DNA of 64,000 nt from Bradysia coprophila. Its lineage: Eukaryota; Arthropoda; Insecta; Diptera; Sciaridae. The DNA is taken from positions 124,001-188,000 of the forward strand of contig NW_023503372.1 in the NCBI RefSeq assembly GCF_014529535.1. The letters are read 5' to 3'. The notes beneath the pieces are model-generated. The model made no database searches. It was not told where the DNA came from and saw nothing but the letters and a program-made list of their open reading frames with translations. The position numbers and the translations under genes are program-made. Shown piece after piece: positions 20,171 to 32,659 of this stretch (positions are counted from its first letter, which is position 1; every line of letters begins with the position of its first letter).

Positions 20171-23111
20171 ACCGATACTGTCTGGTTATTTTACTCTGCT
20201 GTGTGTATGTGTGTGTGTATACTAGTCTTCTGATGCAACTTATGTGTTGGTCTAAAATTTATCTAACACGTAGACGAATATGACAACGCTCCTTGATCTT
20301 TGACCGCTCAAATTATTAAATAATAAAACAGACGTCCTCAGTTCATATTTCTCTCTATAAAACGCAATTTATTTCATTCTAATTGCCTACATTAGTAGAT
20401 CTAAACAAAAAAAAAAATCGAAACCAAAACATTCGATCTTCCCATATTATAATATTCAATTTGACTATAACACAAATACTAAAACGTGACTAACAACGAG
20501 AGAGAAAAAAGGTTGTTATCGCTCGTGTGTACTTGATTACTAAAATTTACTATTTTGCTGAAATTGAAAATATTTATATCTCACACATAATCGGGTCAAT
20601 ATCAATATGACCCTAGCCTTTATAACTACCCGTCGTTGACAGGTCGACATTATTTGTCGAATTAGTCACTTTAAAAGTGCGCCTCAAATTTGAATAGTGA
20701 AGGAAACAATGTATGACGAAACAATATAAAATTTATACATAATTGTTGTAAACAACAGTGCCATCTACAAAACCCATCTTTGGCATTCTATCTTCTTCTC
20801 TTTCTATCCCATGAATTTGAGCCATATGCAAGAAAGAGATGAAAGAATCCAAAGATGAGTTTTGAAACTAATGGTCACGGTCGAAATATATTAAAGTTCA
20901 CTATAGTTTGACATAAGCCGATGCCGCATTAAAAAACATGTTTTACATAAGCTGATGACGCATTACGCAAGCTTACTATCGTAAGTTAATATATTAAAGT
21001 GAACCAACAACTTCTTCGACAATAATTTATTAGACTTTGTGTGATATAAACGCGTAATGAAACTGCGTATTTTCAATTCACAAAAATGTGTCGTCTACGT
21101 ATGAAAATAATCTTTGGTGACCATGTCGAATGTAAAGCGTATTAAACTGCCGAGTTTAAGAACAGTTTTAATTCCTTCTAAACTACACGACCTTTGCGAA
21201 TATGAAAGATAATATTGAAATAGTTTTAATGCTTGGTTTGATGCTTCAACATTTGTAGCTGTACAATGGAATATCATAATCAAATTCAATTCTAGTTGTG
21301 AATGGTTAGTTCTCACTGTGTTGCCTAATAGCACAAAATCGCTTACTTCATTAAAAATCGTGCAGACATACGTTAAGCAAGTACTCATCGCCAACTTATG
21401 GCGTTATTGTCGATAACAGATGACTAGCCGTTTCTAATAGGTTAACATAATTTTGACCCACATAATGAATCGATAAACGTTTTACGCATAGCTTTATGGC
21501 TTTACCTTTTCATAACAAATTGGCTGATGCAATAAATGCTAACATTGGCTGTAACTATATGCGGCTGTAAAGTTTTAGTGAAACTAAATACTTATTGTAA
21601 CACATTACATATCAACCGGACAGTGTGAAATTTCATGGCTCGAGCTTAATTTATATTTCAGTGTTAGGTTAAAAGTGGGGTTTTGAATAACATTTGCCAT
21701 TTCTCAGACTGCAATCCCATTCAATTATCGAATCTGTTACTTTTTCCGATACACGTTTTTTTAACCGATTGAAGGGAAATCTTTTACTTCATTAGTTGTG
21801 TCTTATATTTGCTATATAAAATCTCACTATACCATCGTGAATCGTTTATTTGTGTCATCTATGTTCATGTGGACCAAAATTTGAGAACAAAACTTTAACA
21901 TTCTTTGAATTTAGCATAGAGTCATGGGTCCGCCGTGTTATCAATCACTTATTCTTATTAGTTCTCTTTGGTCCACACATTAAAATATGTTTTAGTAACA
22001 AGATATGAATGTGTGAAACAAAGGAACTAAACAGGATCTTCTTTCGAGAAAATTTGTCACAAATTTCTCGATTTTGTTGAAATTTCTTCAATTTTTTGAA
22101 ATCGTTTCTCAAAAGAAGACCCTGGAACTGAACAAATAATAGATGATAACACGGTGGTGTCAGTTTTAGGTGTTCATAACTGCAAATAAGCAGCCAATGC
22201 AATAGTACATCTACATTGTCTGTTTATTTGTCCTCAAACGTGACTTCTAAGAATTTATAAAATTTGCCCAAAAAACCCAGCCCTCATCCGAAAATGGAGT
22301 TTTTCTAAAAGTTTGCTATAGCGTGCAATCATTAAAATCGAAAATACTTGCCAAAAGGTCAAATTTTCCAATTTGCATTGTCCTGAACTGCATGTCTTAA
22401 TGTGCATGTTAAATCATTATAACATAATAACGATGATGTTGGCTGACCAGACCAGACCATATGTTGAGTTTATCTACTTTTTTGCATGAAGAGAACAAAG
22501 TCCAAAGTACAGCGAACAGAAACTCGCATAACGATAGGCGAGAAACTCGGTTGAAAATGTAGCCTTAATTATCAGCCGCTTTTCATTAAACTCAAGTTAA
22601 GTAGGTATACCAAAAAGAAAAAGTGAGTGCAACATTATGCATAAAAGGTGCGTGTTGAACAAGTTGTGCGTTTGAACAATATTAAAAACTCATATCTGTA
22701 TGCACAGCATGTCTTTATCTGTTATTATCGGAACTTATATATATCAACATATGAACCACGGTGGTGTTTAATGTGCAATTGGTAATTTAGGTTTTGCAGA
22801 CAAGAGAAGAGAAAAAATTGTGTATGATGAAATAAACCAGTTCTAAGGAATCATTTATAATATTACAGCATCAATTGACTCATTTCAACGAAAAACTACT
22901 CTTGTCCATCATAATGAGTCACGTTTTTTTTATCGGATTCTTGTATTGAAACCAATTGATTGTTTAAACTCAATGTCAGGCAATGTAATATTATTGAAAT
23001 TTACTTCCGACATTTAAATGGAAAAGTTTTGGCAAAATATAAATCTTTCATGAGAATGCTTTCTGATGTTCAAAATACGATGAGTTAGTTATGGTTGAAT
23101 CTGTTACTTCT

Positions 23112-23232
23112 TTTGGTTGATATCGAATCTTTTACTTCATTTGTTTTATTATTCGTTTTTTTATATAACGAAACATCGTCCAGAGTTCGTCATTTATTTT
23201 TGTCATTTTTCGATAACAGATGATCGGTACAG
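23112..23232. mobile_element. Short MITE-like element of the CGATAACAGATGA family
   Basis: One end is GAATCTTTTACTTCATTTG and the other TCGATAACAGATGATCGG; other members carry the same two end types in the same arrangement (28165-28320, 57630-57800, 60765-60880). About 120 bp, non-coding. Confidence 0.45.
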
Positions 23233-23738
23233 AAACTGAAAGGAATTTTTTTGCAAGCAGACGGTGCAACGAGACAGGGACAGGTTTGTTACAATTGAAA
23301 AAATGTTGCAACCAAAATTTGGACAATTTTGATAAATTTGATGAGGTATTTCGCAATGATATCCCACATGCCATAATATTGATATTTCCAGGCCGAGTGG
23401 CCGAGGGTATTTTTTTATTACTTAAAGAATGTTGTCACTCTACTTAAAAGTAAAATTGTTCAACGAGGGCCATGAGTCCCCCATCAAATGTAATTTCCAA
23501 TTGCTTCCCGCGATAAACACAACGTTTTTCACAACAAAGGCTTCAGAAGTTGGAGGTGGAGGGAGAAAGTGACTATTTACTCACCAGCGTTGTGAAAAAT
23601 CTTACGTCCGAGAAGTAATAGATTTAATTATTAAGAAACGATAATCGTCATTTACATTCCTAAAGCTAAAAATATGAAAAGTTCAGTTTTTGCATCGGTT
23701 TTGTTAAGGTCAATAAACAAGAAAATTAGTAACTTTTC

Positions 23739-24150
23739 TGATTGATTGATTGATTGATTTATTGTCCAAATATGCGTAAGGTGATAAACCTTATAAATAA
23801 ACATATTATACGCGAGAAAAAAAAACCCGAGTACATAAATTTGCGAAAACTTGCAGTAGATTGCATTATAAATAATGAGAAGAAATCGTTACAATATAAA
23901 GAAAAATTCAAGCTAAACAAATTATACACAAATCATTCTTCCCTAAAAAGGAAAAATTTTACAAAAAGGGCTTGTGAAACTGCGGTCTGTGACATCGCCC
24001 CAAAAAAGGTGAAAATGTTAAAAAGACAAAGTTACACAGAGATCTGGTTCCACAAAAACTTTTCACATAATTCGATTTACTTTCCGTCCATAGTCCATTC
24101 CATACCCTTCTTTTACATCAAAATATTGTCCGAGACGATACCATAGTAAT
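23739..24150 (-). mobile_element. Possible LINE 3' end with (TGAT)n tail
   Basis: On the minus strand the segment ends in TTTGGACAATAAATCAATCA followed by four or five ATCA units, a form common at 3' ends of insect non-LTR elements. A 130-codon open frame on the plus strand is likely fortuitous. No RT motif is present, so only a 5'-truncated tail would remain. Confidence 0.3.
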
Positions 24151-24557
24151 GCACGTTTCAACCATTCATCATCTGCAGTGTAAAACCTCTATGTTCTCAT
24201 AAATACCCACACGCGTCTTCTCACTCCATTGCATCCAATCACACAATACATAATTGCAGATTTGACCCATACACTGAGAAACCGAATCTCGTTCAATATC
24301 AGAAAATGTTGCGATGCAAAAAGGAAAACTTCAAATGGCGAATAAAGTGAATGAAACAAAAAGAATTCGTATCAGACGGAAAACGGTTGTGCTGGCGAAC
24401 GGTTGTGTTTCAAAAGATTATCAAGTTGAAAATTTCTGTTGATAATAATAATTTACGAGTGTTGTACGGTTGGACGTGGGATTAACAGTTAATTTGAAAA
24501 AAAATAATTTCTTTTCAAAAGTGAATTTCCTTTAGAAATATTTAAGTTGAAGCTGCC

Positions 24558-27500
24558 ATGGCATTTCTAAAAAAGTGGAAAAATAATGGCAAGCACAGAA
24601 GTAAGTGAAAATGTTTCTTTTCGAACCGTAATTTGTTTCCACATTTAATAATTGAGCAATGCAAAGCATTAAGCAATTTAACTGAACCGAGAACTATAAA
24701 TTAAAACGATGACAGTGGATGTTGGCAATTTACTAGTTTGCAACACTAATTTTTAATGAATAATATAGCCACGAACAACTGCTGCTGCAATAAAATTACG
24801 CCAAAATTAGCCTAAACTCAGACTTAAACAGTATTTAAAAAAAAAAAACGAGATTAAAGGTTTATCACCCCAAGAAACACTCTGAACTGTTTGAACTCGA
24901 TCAATTATTTTTTGTTGCTCATTGATGCGATTATACCGAAATCGTAAATTATTTTGCTATGCATTAATTGTTGCTTGCATCTACCGATTTATTGTAAAAA
25001 GAAAAGCGATTGCCAGACACAGGTCCAAAATGCTTTTTAAAGCTTTGTGGATTCATCAAAAGTTCATTGCATGAAAAACATACTCTGATGATAAGCGAAT
25101 CTATCTATATGCGACCCCGATAATCGTTTCTAAATTCGTTGCAAGGTCGACTAATCTGAGAGAATATACAAAGTATAAATGGAAATGTTTGAGGTCCTAC
25201 ATTAGTTCAGATTGTGTTGCACAATTTGTGCATGGGTGATTGGTATATCATCTACACAAAGAATTGCGAAAAGACATCACGATATGCTCATGAAATGCAT
25301 AAGTGATTAAGTATAATTATCATATTATCAACCGTTTGCTAAATTTTTTTGTGAATTTTTGAGAAAATTTATTCAGACCGATTTTGCAATAAGAACAGTT
25401 ATCTTGAAAGAGAAAAATAAAAGGAGATTAGTATATGATCCAAAGCTACTTACAACAATATGTCCTTACTTCGCCTTATATCCTTCAAAACATCAAGCAT
25501 TAGTCTTTCCACTTTCGAAAAAAACACTCCGTTTTCTTTCCGTTTCCTTTTTAAACAATAGGAAAGAGACGAGCTAAACGGAGGCAAAACGAAGTGGATT
25601 TTTTGTAAGTCGATTTCAAGCCTTATCAAGGAGGAATTTGGTATTTCGTATCCAGTAAAAGTGTTAGAGCGCTTTAGCCGGTACTTTTACTCATCGTGAT
25701 ACGAAATATCCAATTATTTCCTGAGTGTAGTTTTCCTTTACGAAGGAGGGAAAGACTTTTCCCTAGGGACGGAAAGTCCATTTTTCCTCCCTAGTAAAGG
25801 AACATTTTTTTTTGCAAGAGACGTAAGTAAAGACATTCAACCGTGTGCGAGAGTTGTAGCCCGCACTGAAGGCCATACTGACATTGAAATATGGAACTAT
25901 AAAAGTTTGTGTGTTTGCCATAGCCTTCGTTTTTGCATCCCATGAGCCTCCTGTGACGGCGCTAGCCTCCTTTTATATAATTCAATAACTACTTACTTAC
26001 TTAGCAGCCTTTGTCAACCCAAGCGGGTTTTGGCTGACTCTTAACTAAAGAAGTAATAGATTTTATTAGGTGAAAGACTTCTATTTGTTTAAAGAGTTTG
26101 TGTTATCCAAATGGAACAGCAGTTCAGTACTTTTCACAACTAATAGGAAATTTAAAAACACATGCGAAAGCATACCTTTCATTAAAATGTTGTGGAATCT
26201 TGTTTTTAATTAATTGATTCAAAAATATCTTACATTTTAGTAGGTATATACAACTTTGAACATCAGCATCAGCAATTCGTTATCGTTGTATCAATGCAGT
26301 TGATACTGATGTGTATGAGAAAGGAATTTATTAGCAAAATATTGATGATTGACTGCGACTGAACCTTTTTTTCTGGTCAGCAAAATCGGTAGACAGTGTT
26401 GTTGTCACCACAGTTATCAGATTAAATATTATTGCTTGTGGTCAGTATTATCAGTAGATCTAATATTTTAATCGCCAAATGGTTCTCATATTTTAAGACA
26501 CATTGATGACTGAAAAATGAGAAGCTCGCAGCCATGAATCTCTCAAATTTTCTTTGTTCAAATGATAGCCTAGTGCCGGTTAGAAACCAAATCTTGTACT
26601 TCTTTAGTTGTACTATAAGTTTTATAACAACAACAACAAACAACAAACAACACCAGCCTGAACTCATCTTCATAGAAATAAAAACGGCAGATCGTGCCGT
26701 AGAGCACTAGTAGAGTCGATGCGTTAGCTTCCGTTATCTCTGACCGTCGTCTATCATCGTTTTTTTTTTCGTTGTCTTTAACAGATACCTAATCGATTGT
26801 AAAAGAATAAAGTTATATTTCTCTTCGTCTTATATGAGTTGTATGTGTTAAGACAACAATACAAACAATCCTGAGCAGTAGCTCTTATCACAAAAGCCTC
26901 CAAATTTGATACTTGTCAATTCAGTGTTCATGCTAGGAGCAGTGCTGTGGCAGTCCATTGCATATACATACTAGATCATCATCACATACACGTTCAGATC
27001 TGCACGCACAACCAGTAATTTTTTTCATTCATAAAAAGAAACTTTTGCTTCATGTACGAATATTTTGATAAATTTATGATTTGTTCGAACAGTTGTTCTA
27101 TTTTAAGACTACTTCATTAGATAAGTGCTATTCACTTCTTCGGTAATTATTTTCTCTGTAATCATACAACGACCTTTCACAAGAAAAGCGTGTACGTAAG
27201 TCTCAGAAAACCGTTTTTCGATTTTTTTCTTCTTCCATCAAGTATCGTACGTATATGTGCGATACTCTGGCACAATGTAGTTGCAGTGAAGCGTCTGATC
27301 CTCTTGAGCGCATCACATTTTATGTGCTTGTTTTCTTCTTTTAATGATTAATTATTGACATCAACAATCTCCAATTTTATTGAATAAAAATTTCTCATTA
27401 TTATCGAAAATTAACAAGAAAGTTGTAAATGATCGTGCGACAACGACAGTTAACTGTTTATTTCTTTTATTAAATTGAGTTCAGCTTAAAAAAAAGAAAA

Positions 27501-29731
27501 TTTATCGCGGCGCCACTCAATTGCTACAAAATTTAATACTGGAAATTATGTTTGACAAATAGGAACGGAATTAGTTGGTATAGGTAGTCAATATATAGAT
27601 AATTATATTAGATTACGTGTGGCGTAATAAGTTGATGTAGTCGAGTTATATGTGATTGATTTTGTAGAATACATTTCAATCAGGAGGTCAGAAATTGTAA
27701 TCGTTCTTCTGATTATGATTGATGTAGATCTTTTACAAATCACTGAATTTGTCAGTTCTTTTCCTTACGAATGCCGAATGTTTGATACAAAATCTTTTAC
27801 TTCATTAGTTTCAACAAACGTTTTCACAAATAGTCAAACTCTTATTGCTGCAGTGGTTGCAGACAACAGATTACTAAATAGTTATTTACGTATCTGATGA
27901 GGAATGTTAAGTTGGTTTACGTACGGCGAGATAGAAGGATCATGTGAATGACAGATGGCGCCTATGGGAAAGAATTCTCGCCGCATGTGTACCAATTTAA
28001 CATTTCTCTGTGGAGGACGGCAGATGTTAGGCAATTTTTAGAGTTGTAGCCCGAACCAAGTGAAGCTGACATGCTGAAGTGCATAAGATCTATCGTCCAC
28101 ACCGTCGATGAGATAAATAAGAGAAGCGCTCCGGATTCACTTAAAATAACCAAATTGTATGTTTAATAAATGAAGTAAAAGATTTTACAATGAAACACTT
28201 ATTACTTCAATGGTTTTTAAGCAAACCAAATCTGTATAAAAGGGCAGGATCAGCGTTTTTCATTTATTTTTTGTCATATTGTCGACAACAGATGACTTAT
28301 CGTTTCTAAAACGTTGTAACGTCAACCATCCTTTTTAAAAATTGGCAAATACTAAGAATTGCTACACCTGAATTGGAAGTACGTCTGCGCCCCTGTAATC
28401 TCTTGCAATACAACTAATGATAATCTAGGAACATGTACTAGTCTCTCAGAGGTTGGTGTAAGCCTCGGTGCAAGCATAAATTCATAATCTCATTCTTCAT
28501 TGTCGATCAAATCCGACCGAAAAACGTCGAAGAAATATAATTCCCACTGTACAATCGCACAATACCTCACTTCAGAGTCTATCACTGCATATGCACTCCG
28601 ATAAAAATTTTAGCTCCTAAGCTTAAATTGAAACGATCGAAAAGGTCGTATAATTTTGAATTGAAATAAGCTCAACAAACTTGAGTTCATAAATACTCAC
28701 ACACAAAAAGTGATCTGTAATTCTCGCCTGTAATTTATGCACAATGTTGCCCATTTATGCCAAATTAATTCATTTTATTTTACGATAATGGAATTCATTA
28801 TCAAATGCAGTTTTTCTCGGCTATAAAACGTATAATTAAGATTGGAGAAAATCGAGTTATTTTTAATTGAAACTGGTTTTTTATTCGATTGCAGAGCTCA
28901 GTGAAGAATGGGCGCTGGCAACTAGCTTAAAAGATTTATCAGAAAATCATTGCGACGCTGATGATGAAACTGAATCGGAAACGTTTGCGCTGAAATATTT
29001 GGGAAATACGGTGATTGAATCGGCAAGGTCCGAAGAGGCAACAGCTGAGGCAGTAAAGGCTATCATATCAACAGCAAAAGGTAGCTTGATTTTACTTACT
29101 CTCTGAACGCACTAATCACTAATTGATATTCTTCATGATTGCAGCTAGCAACAGAAAGCTTCAACGAATCAACTTGACCATATCATCGAAAGGTATTGAA
29201 ATGTTCGATAGTGTAACCAGTGAATCGTTAATGAGAGTGTCAATATATAAAATATCGTATTGTTCGGCTGATGCAGCCAATGCCAACGTGTTTGCATTCG
29301 TTGGAAGTGAGGACACCAATAACCGGAACGCGTCCGATACAGAATCCCTAGTTTGTTATGCATTTTTGTGTCCGAAACGGAAGGTTACGCATAAAGTTAC
29401 TCTGACCGTGGCGCGAAGCTTCGACGCAGCCTATCAGATCTGGCGAGAATCAGATCAACGGAAGAAGTACAAATTTGGACAGCGTCAAAATCAGAATTCT
29501 GTAACTTGTACAGAGAAACGGCAGGCACAGGATAGTGACGAAATCCGAAGCCTCTTAATTGATTTCCATTCCGAAATTACAGCTGAAATATGTGCCAAGG
29601 ATCATCGGAATCTGCTGCAGAATACATGGGTATCGTTTGAGGACAATGACGCCGACAATGATGATCATTTCACAAAATCCAAATTGCACGACGATTCATT
29701 GTGGGAACGACAAATGATTAATTGTTCTTGA
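24558..29731 (+). CDS. PTB-domain endocytic adaptor, LDLRAP1/ARH-like
   Basis: Exons 24558-24600, 28895-29080 and 29145-29731 splice in phase 1 to 271 residues. Exon 1 encodes a basic start (MAFLKKWKNNGKHR) that joins exon 2 to give HRKLSEEW, as in the HRKLPENW of ARH proteins. The PTB domain spans about 43-177: ALKYLGNTVIE, KLQRINLTISSKGI, VSIYKISYCSAD, VFAFVG, CYAFLCPKRK, VTLTVARSFDAAYQIW. This family binds NPxY tails of LDL-receptor-type proteins and links them to clathrin and AP-2. An acidic C-terminal tail with an LLIDF stretch may hold the clathrin/AP-2 contacts, but no exact clathrin box is seen. The PTB loop SEDTNNRNASDTES is longer than in ARH. The 4.3-kb first intron is unusually long for this window. 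AATAAA is at 29921-29926. Confidence 0.82.
26820..26950. mobile_element. Partial copy of the CACAGCACTGCT MITE
   Basis: The right end TTCATGCTAGGAGCAGTGCT then GTGG, and internal AATACAAACAATCC and AAAGCCTCCAA words, match the copies at 39564-39757 and 60536-60749. The left terminus is not recognisable. Confidence 0.6.
28165..28320. mobile_element. MITE-like element of the CGATAACAGATGA family
   Basis: Bounded by AATGAAGTAAAAGATTTTAC on the left and TGTCGACAACAGATGACTTA then TCGTTTCTAAAACG on the right, about 155 bp, inside the PTB gene intron. Non-coding. Confidence 0.45.
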
Positions 29732-29931
29732 ACTGAACTTTGGGGATTGAAGCGATTGACAGTGAAAAGTGATGATATGATCGTGGAAAACGATCGATTC
29801 ATGGAATTGTTGGAAGCTATTTATGTGATTGTTATTATGAGGCTTGTGTTTATTGTATCAATAATAAGTTTTTGTTTTAAGGGATTCTGTAAGTATTGCA
29901 TGTGAAATATTGTTTTTTTGAATAAAAGACA

Positions 29932-30592
29932 GAACGAATATTAGAAAAAGATGGAAGTTTTTCGGGTCTTAACTGATAGTTAAAAGTTTGTTGATCGCTT
30001 CGCTCACAGAATCTGTTATCATTTTTCTGAAAAGATATGTTTGACGGTATGTTTTGCATTCAACAAGTTAATTTTCTCGCCACAAAATTCACGAACAACG
30101 TTTGTAAACAACATACGCTGCGAAGTAGGTTTTTTGTCACATGATCTTTCATCACAATCAAACCTCGCAACGTGTTGCATTAGTTACTATTGAACTTCAA
30201 TGGAGTTTGCATAGCTGATTATAGGGATCAAACCAGGCCCTGGTCTAAATTCGCCTAAATTCTTCATCTTTTGAAATTGGAAATTGAAATTTTGGCAAAT
30301 TTTGAAAAATTTCGGTGAATTTTGGCGAATTTAATTCGACTTAATAGGCCCTGGACCAAACGCATTGATAAGAAACGAAATGAAAAATTAGAAAACTTCG
30401 GGGGATTTTATTGTCTTTGATTTTAAATATAAAATTTTACAGTCGAAACAACAGCACACCTCACGATAATAGTCTTCGACACTTTCATTATTCAGAAATA
30501 GTAGTTTTTATATGAAGGAAAACCGCTTCGACTCAATACAATTACTGAACTTGCGAATATCTAAAGTTTTAGATCAGTTTCGTATGGAAATA
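29932..30592. other. Spacer 3' of the PTB gene, no gene seen
   Basis: AT-rich with a local TTTTGGCAAATTTTG / AATTTTGGCGAATTT repeat near 30290-30335. No coding frame that I can support. Confidence 0.35.
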
Positions 30593-30803
30593 GAGGCGGC
30601 TTCAAACTCAAAAAGATCCCTCCCGTTTTCATTCCGTTGACGTCTCCGTTCACTTGATAGATGTATTTAAACAATAGCTCACATGTTAGGTAACGCCAGT
30701 TACAACATGCACTGTTTAAATACATGTACGCCATTGTTTAATCGCATTCAATCAAGTAAACGGAATGAGAACGAAGAGACCTTTTTGAGTGTTAAGCCGC
30801 CTC
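30593..30803. mobile_element. Foldback element, about 210 bp
   Basis: The arms GAGGCGGCTTCAAACTCAAA (30593-30612) and TTGAGTGTTAAGCCGCCTC (30785-30803) are inverted. Inner pairs TTCCGTTGACG / AAACGGAATGAG and ATGTATTTAAACAATAGC / CACTGTTTAAATACAT extend the hairpin almost to the centre. Confidence 0.7.
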
Positions 30804-30947
30804 AATGGTCTTCGATCTTTGACTTCAAGAAATTTAGCGGAGGGATGGAGAGAGGGAGAAAACCGTTTAAGGTAGATTTTACGAATAGTCTGTGAATGGG
30901 GCCGACATAGTTTTAATAGTGATCTCGAAACATTGGTTTCTCTTAAT

Positions 30948-31003
30948 TCACGGCAGAGTAAAATAAACCAGACAGTAGCGCAGTTTATTTTACTCTGCCG
31001 TGG
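30948..31003. repeat. Short palindrome, also present at 14354-14396
   Basis: CACGGCAGAGTAAAATAAAC faces GTTTATTTTACTCTGCCGTG with a spacer of about 14 bp. The related sequence near 14354-14396 is inside the CAGGTC element, so this small hairpin is itself dispersed. Confidence 0.6.
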
Positions 31004-31275
31004 TTCATTTAAACAACTGAACCCAACAATCTCCAAACCAAAATCACACGAGCAGATTAACGATCAATTGACCCATTTTTTTTTAACTGAACTCGGTGGC
31101 TTACTTTCCATGACAAAATCGGACTAATGTCTCGAACAGGCCACAATTGTGTTCTGGTGCTGAAACTTATAAAGGCTTCAGCGCATTCACTCTCTGTTTA
31201 CGTGACCTTTAAGCTTAATCCGCACTTCACTCCGTTTACTCACCATTTTCAAAAAAAAACAAAGAAAAAAAAACT

Positions 31276-31306
31276 GCTCTCTATCTCTCTCTCTCTCTCT
31301 ATCTCC
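31276..31306. repeat. CT microsatellite
   Basis: A run of CT dinucleotides with two TA interruptions, next to an A-rich tract. Confidence 0.85.
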
Positions 31307-31462
31307 ATTCGCTAATAATGGTCTAACCTTTCACAAACGGGTAGTCATGAGTCAGCAAATTACCAAACTCGAAACCATATTTCCACCTGAACCAACCCGA
31401 ACCCATTTTATGTAAGTCAAATTGTCGATCGAAGCATAAACACTGTTTATTAAACAGCCTGA

Positions 31463-32516
31463 CTATTGTCGACTCTCAACCTCGACGAGTCTCAACAAAA
31501 AATCGTAGATGACCGTGTGAAACAAATCGGGATTCTGCAAGTAGCACGGATGCTTACCGTGTGGTATCTCGAACGTTCTTGCATTAGGAAGCAGCGAAAG
31601 AAGTGCAGACGATTTGCTTCTATCGTATTCGCCATGAATCACTAGCGCAGGCGTTTTAATACACGAAACATCTGGCACTCTGTTCTTCACTTGCTCTTTG
31701 AAGTAGTCCTGCAGACGGTTGAATCTTTCATTCATGATAGCTAGATTATCAATCGTTGTGCTCGGTTCGTGACATGAGTTTAATGACTCGATGACTTCTT
31801 GGCCGACGGGTGCAACTGGAATGTAACCGGAAAATAATTTCCAATTCTTCACCAACAAAGGCAGCGTGTAATAGCCAGAGTAGCTGGGGCTAACGATAAC
31901 TGGTTTTGAAATTTCAAGTTTCGTTATCAGTTTAGATAAAAACGTTGATTTGTCATTGTCGCTGTTTGCTGTTAGTTTGGCTGAATTGCCGAATCCAGGA
32001 AGATCGACAGCAACGGTTCGGTAGCCCGCAGCTGTGAAGAGGGCAATTGTCGTCAAATCCAACCAAGTTTTCGACGAGAAACTTTTTCCATGCAACAGCA
32101 GCAGTGTTACCAGGCTGTTGACACTCTGTGTCGATTCTCGGTAAAATATGGTAACTCCCTGCAGAGCAAAGAACAGTCTTACTGCAATGTTCAGTCATTG
32201 CAGTTAAATTAAGAGATTAACTTACGTCAACCAGAACCGTTTTCTCGGTAACGACCACTTCTTCTGCACGAGAACGCACATCGATTGGAATATTTGTTAC
32301 ATCACTGATTGAGTCACCCCAGAATGAATTGATGGATGGAACGGACATAGTCTGCTGTGTTCTCAGTATTGGTATTTGCGGAGTTTTCAGCAGTGTATTC
32401 AATTTATCGAGTATTGTTCCAAAATTGTAAACAATAAATCCGATGACCATCAACAACACGAATAAGACACTGAAACTACGTAGTTTTCCATTTCGTGATA
32501 ATTTTATCAACTTCAT
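31463..32516 (-). CDS. Abhd14: ABHD14-type alpha/beta hydrolase with N-terminal membrane anchor
   Basis: Two exons, 32516-32226 and 32158-31463, phase 0, GT-AG, 328 residues. Residues about 15-33 (SFSVLFVLLMVIGFIVYNF) form a signal anchor, as in ABHD14A. The catalytic domain starts near 98. It has LLLLHGKSFSSKTW (oxyanion loop), VDLPGFGNSA, and the atypical nucleophile elbow SPSYS with Ser189, the SxSxS form known in ABHD14 instead of GxSxG. The acid is Asp276 in HGEYDR and the base His300 in GKHPCYL, the HPCYL phrase being typical of the family. ABHD14B is reported to remove acetyl groups from lysine in mammals; the substrate here is not known. AATAAA (minus strand of 31446-31451) lies only about 12 bp past the stop, so a further site may be used. 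A truncated LINE starts about 150 bp upstream. Confidence 0.85.
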
Positions 32517-32659
32517 CGGTTTTCAGTTCAATATTTTGTTTACCTCTGACTGTTTGGTCAGCTGGTAATGCCTCTGGCAACTGTTAATGTTGTTATGACA
32601 CTAGTTGTCAGTTTCTGGGGCGCTAAAATTTTTGGGAATTTAAATTTATTCAAAAATAG

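Larger units (their letters stand above)
20171..24557. other. Long gene-poor spacer upstream of the PTB gene
   Basis: About 4.4 kb with no supported gene. It holds fragments of the dispersed family marked by CGATAACAGATGAC and GAAGTAAAAGAT words (about 21410-21445, 21775-21800, 23112-23232), a short relative of the 3360/49310 repeat (about 23490-23610), and a possible LINE tail (23739-24150). The promoter and 5' leader of the PTB gene should be at the right end. Confidence 0.45.
24601..28894 (+). other. Large first intron of the PTB gene, packed with repeats
   Basis: Nothing coding is recognised. Contents include a foldback around 25630-25730 (GGTATTTCGTATCCAGTAAA facing CTCATCGTGATACGAAATAT), part of the CACAGCACTGCT element (26820-26950), members of the CGATAACAGATGAC / GAAGTAAAAGAT family (27785-27810, 28165-28320), and two copies of the phrase GAGTTGTAGCCCG (25853, 28042). 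Confidence 0.5.

Noticed and set aside
23385-23410. GGCCGAGTGGCCGAGGG, resembling the D-arm of tRNA-Ser/Leu
   Set aside because: No anticodon arm, T-loop (GGTTCRANNCC) or acceptor pairing follows, so it is not a tRNA gene.
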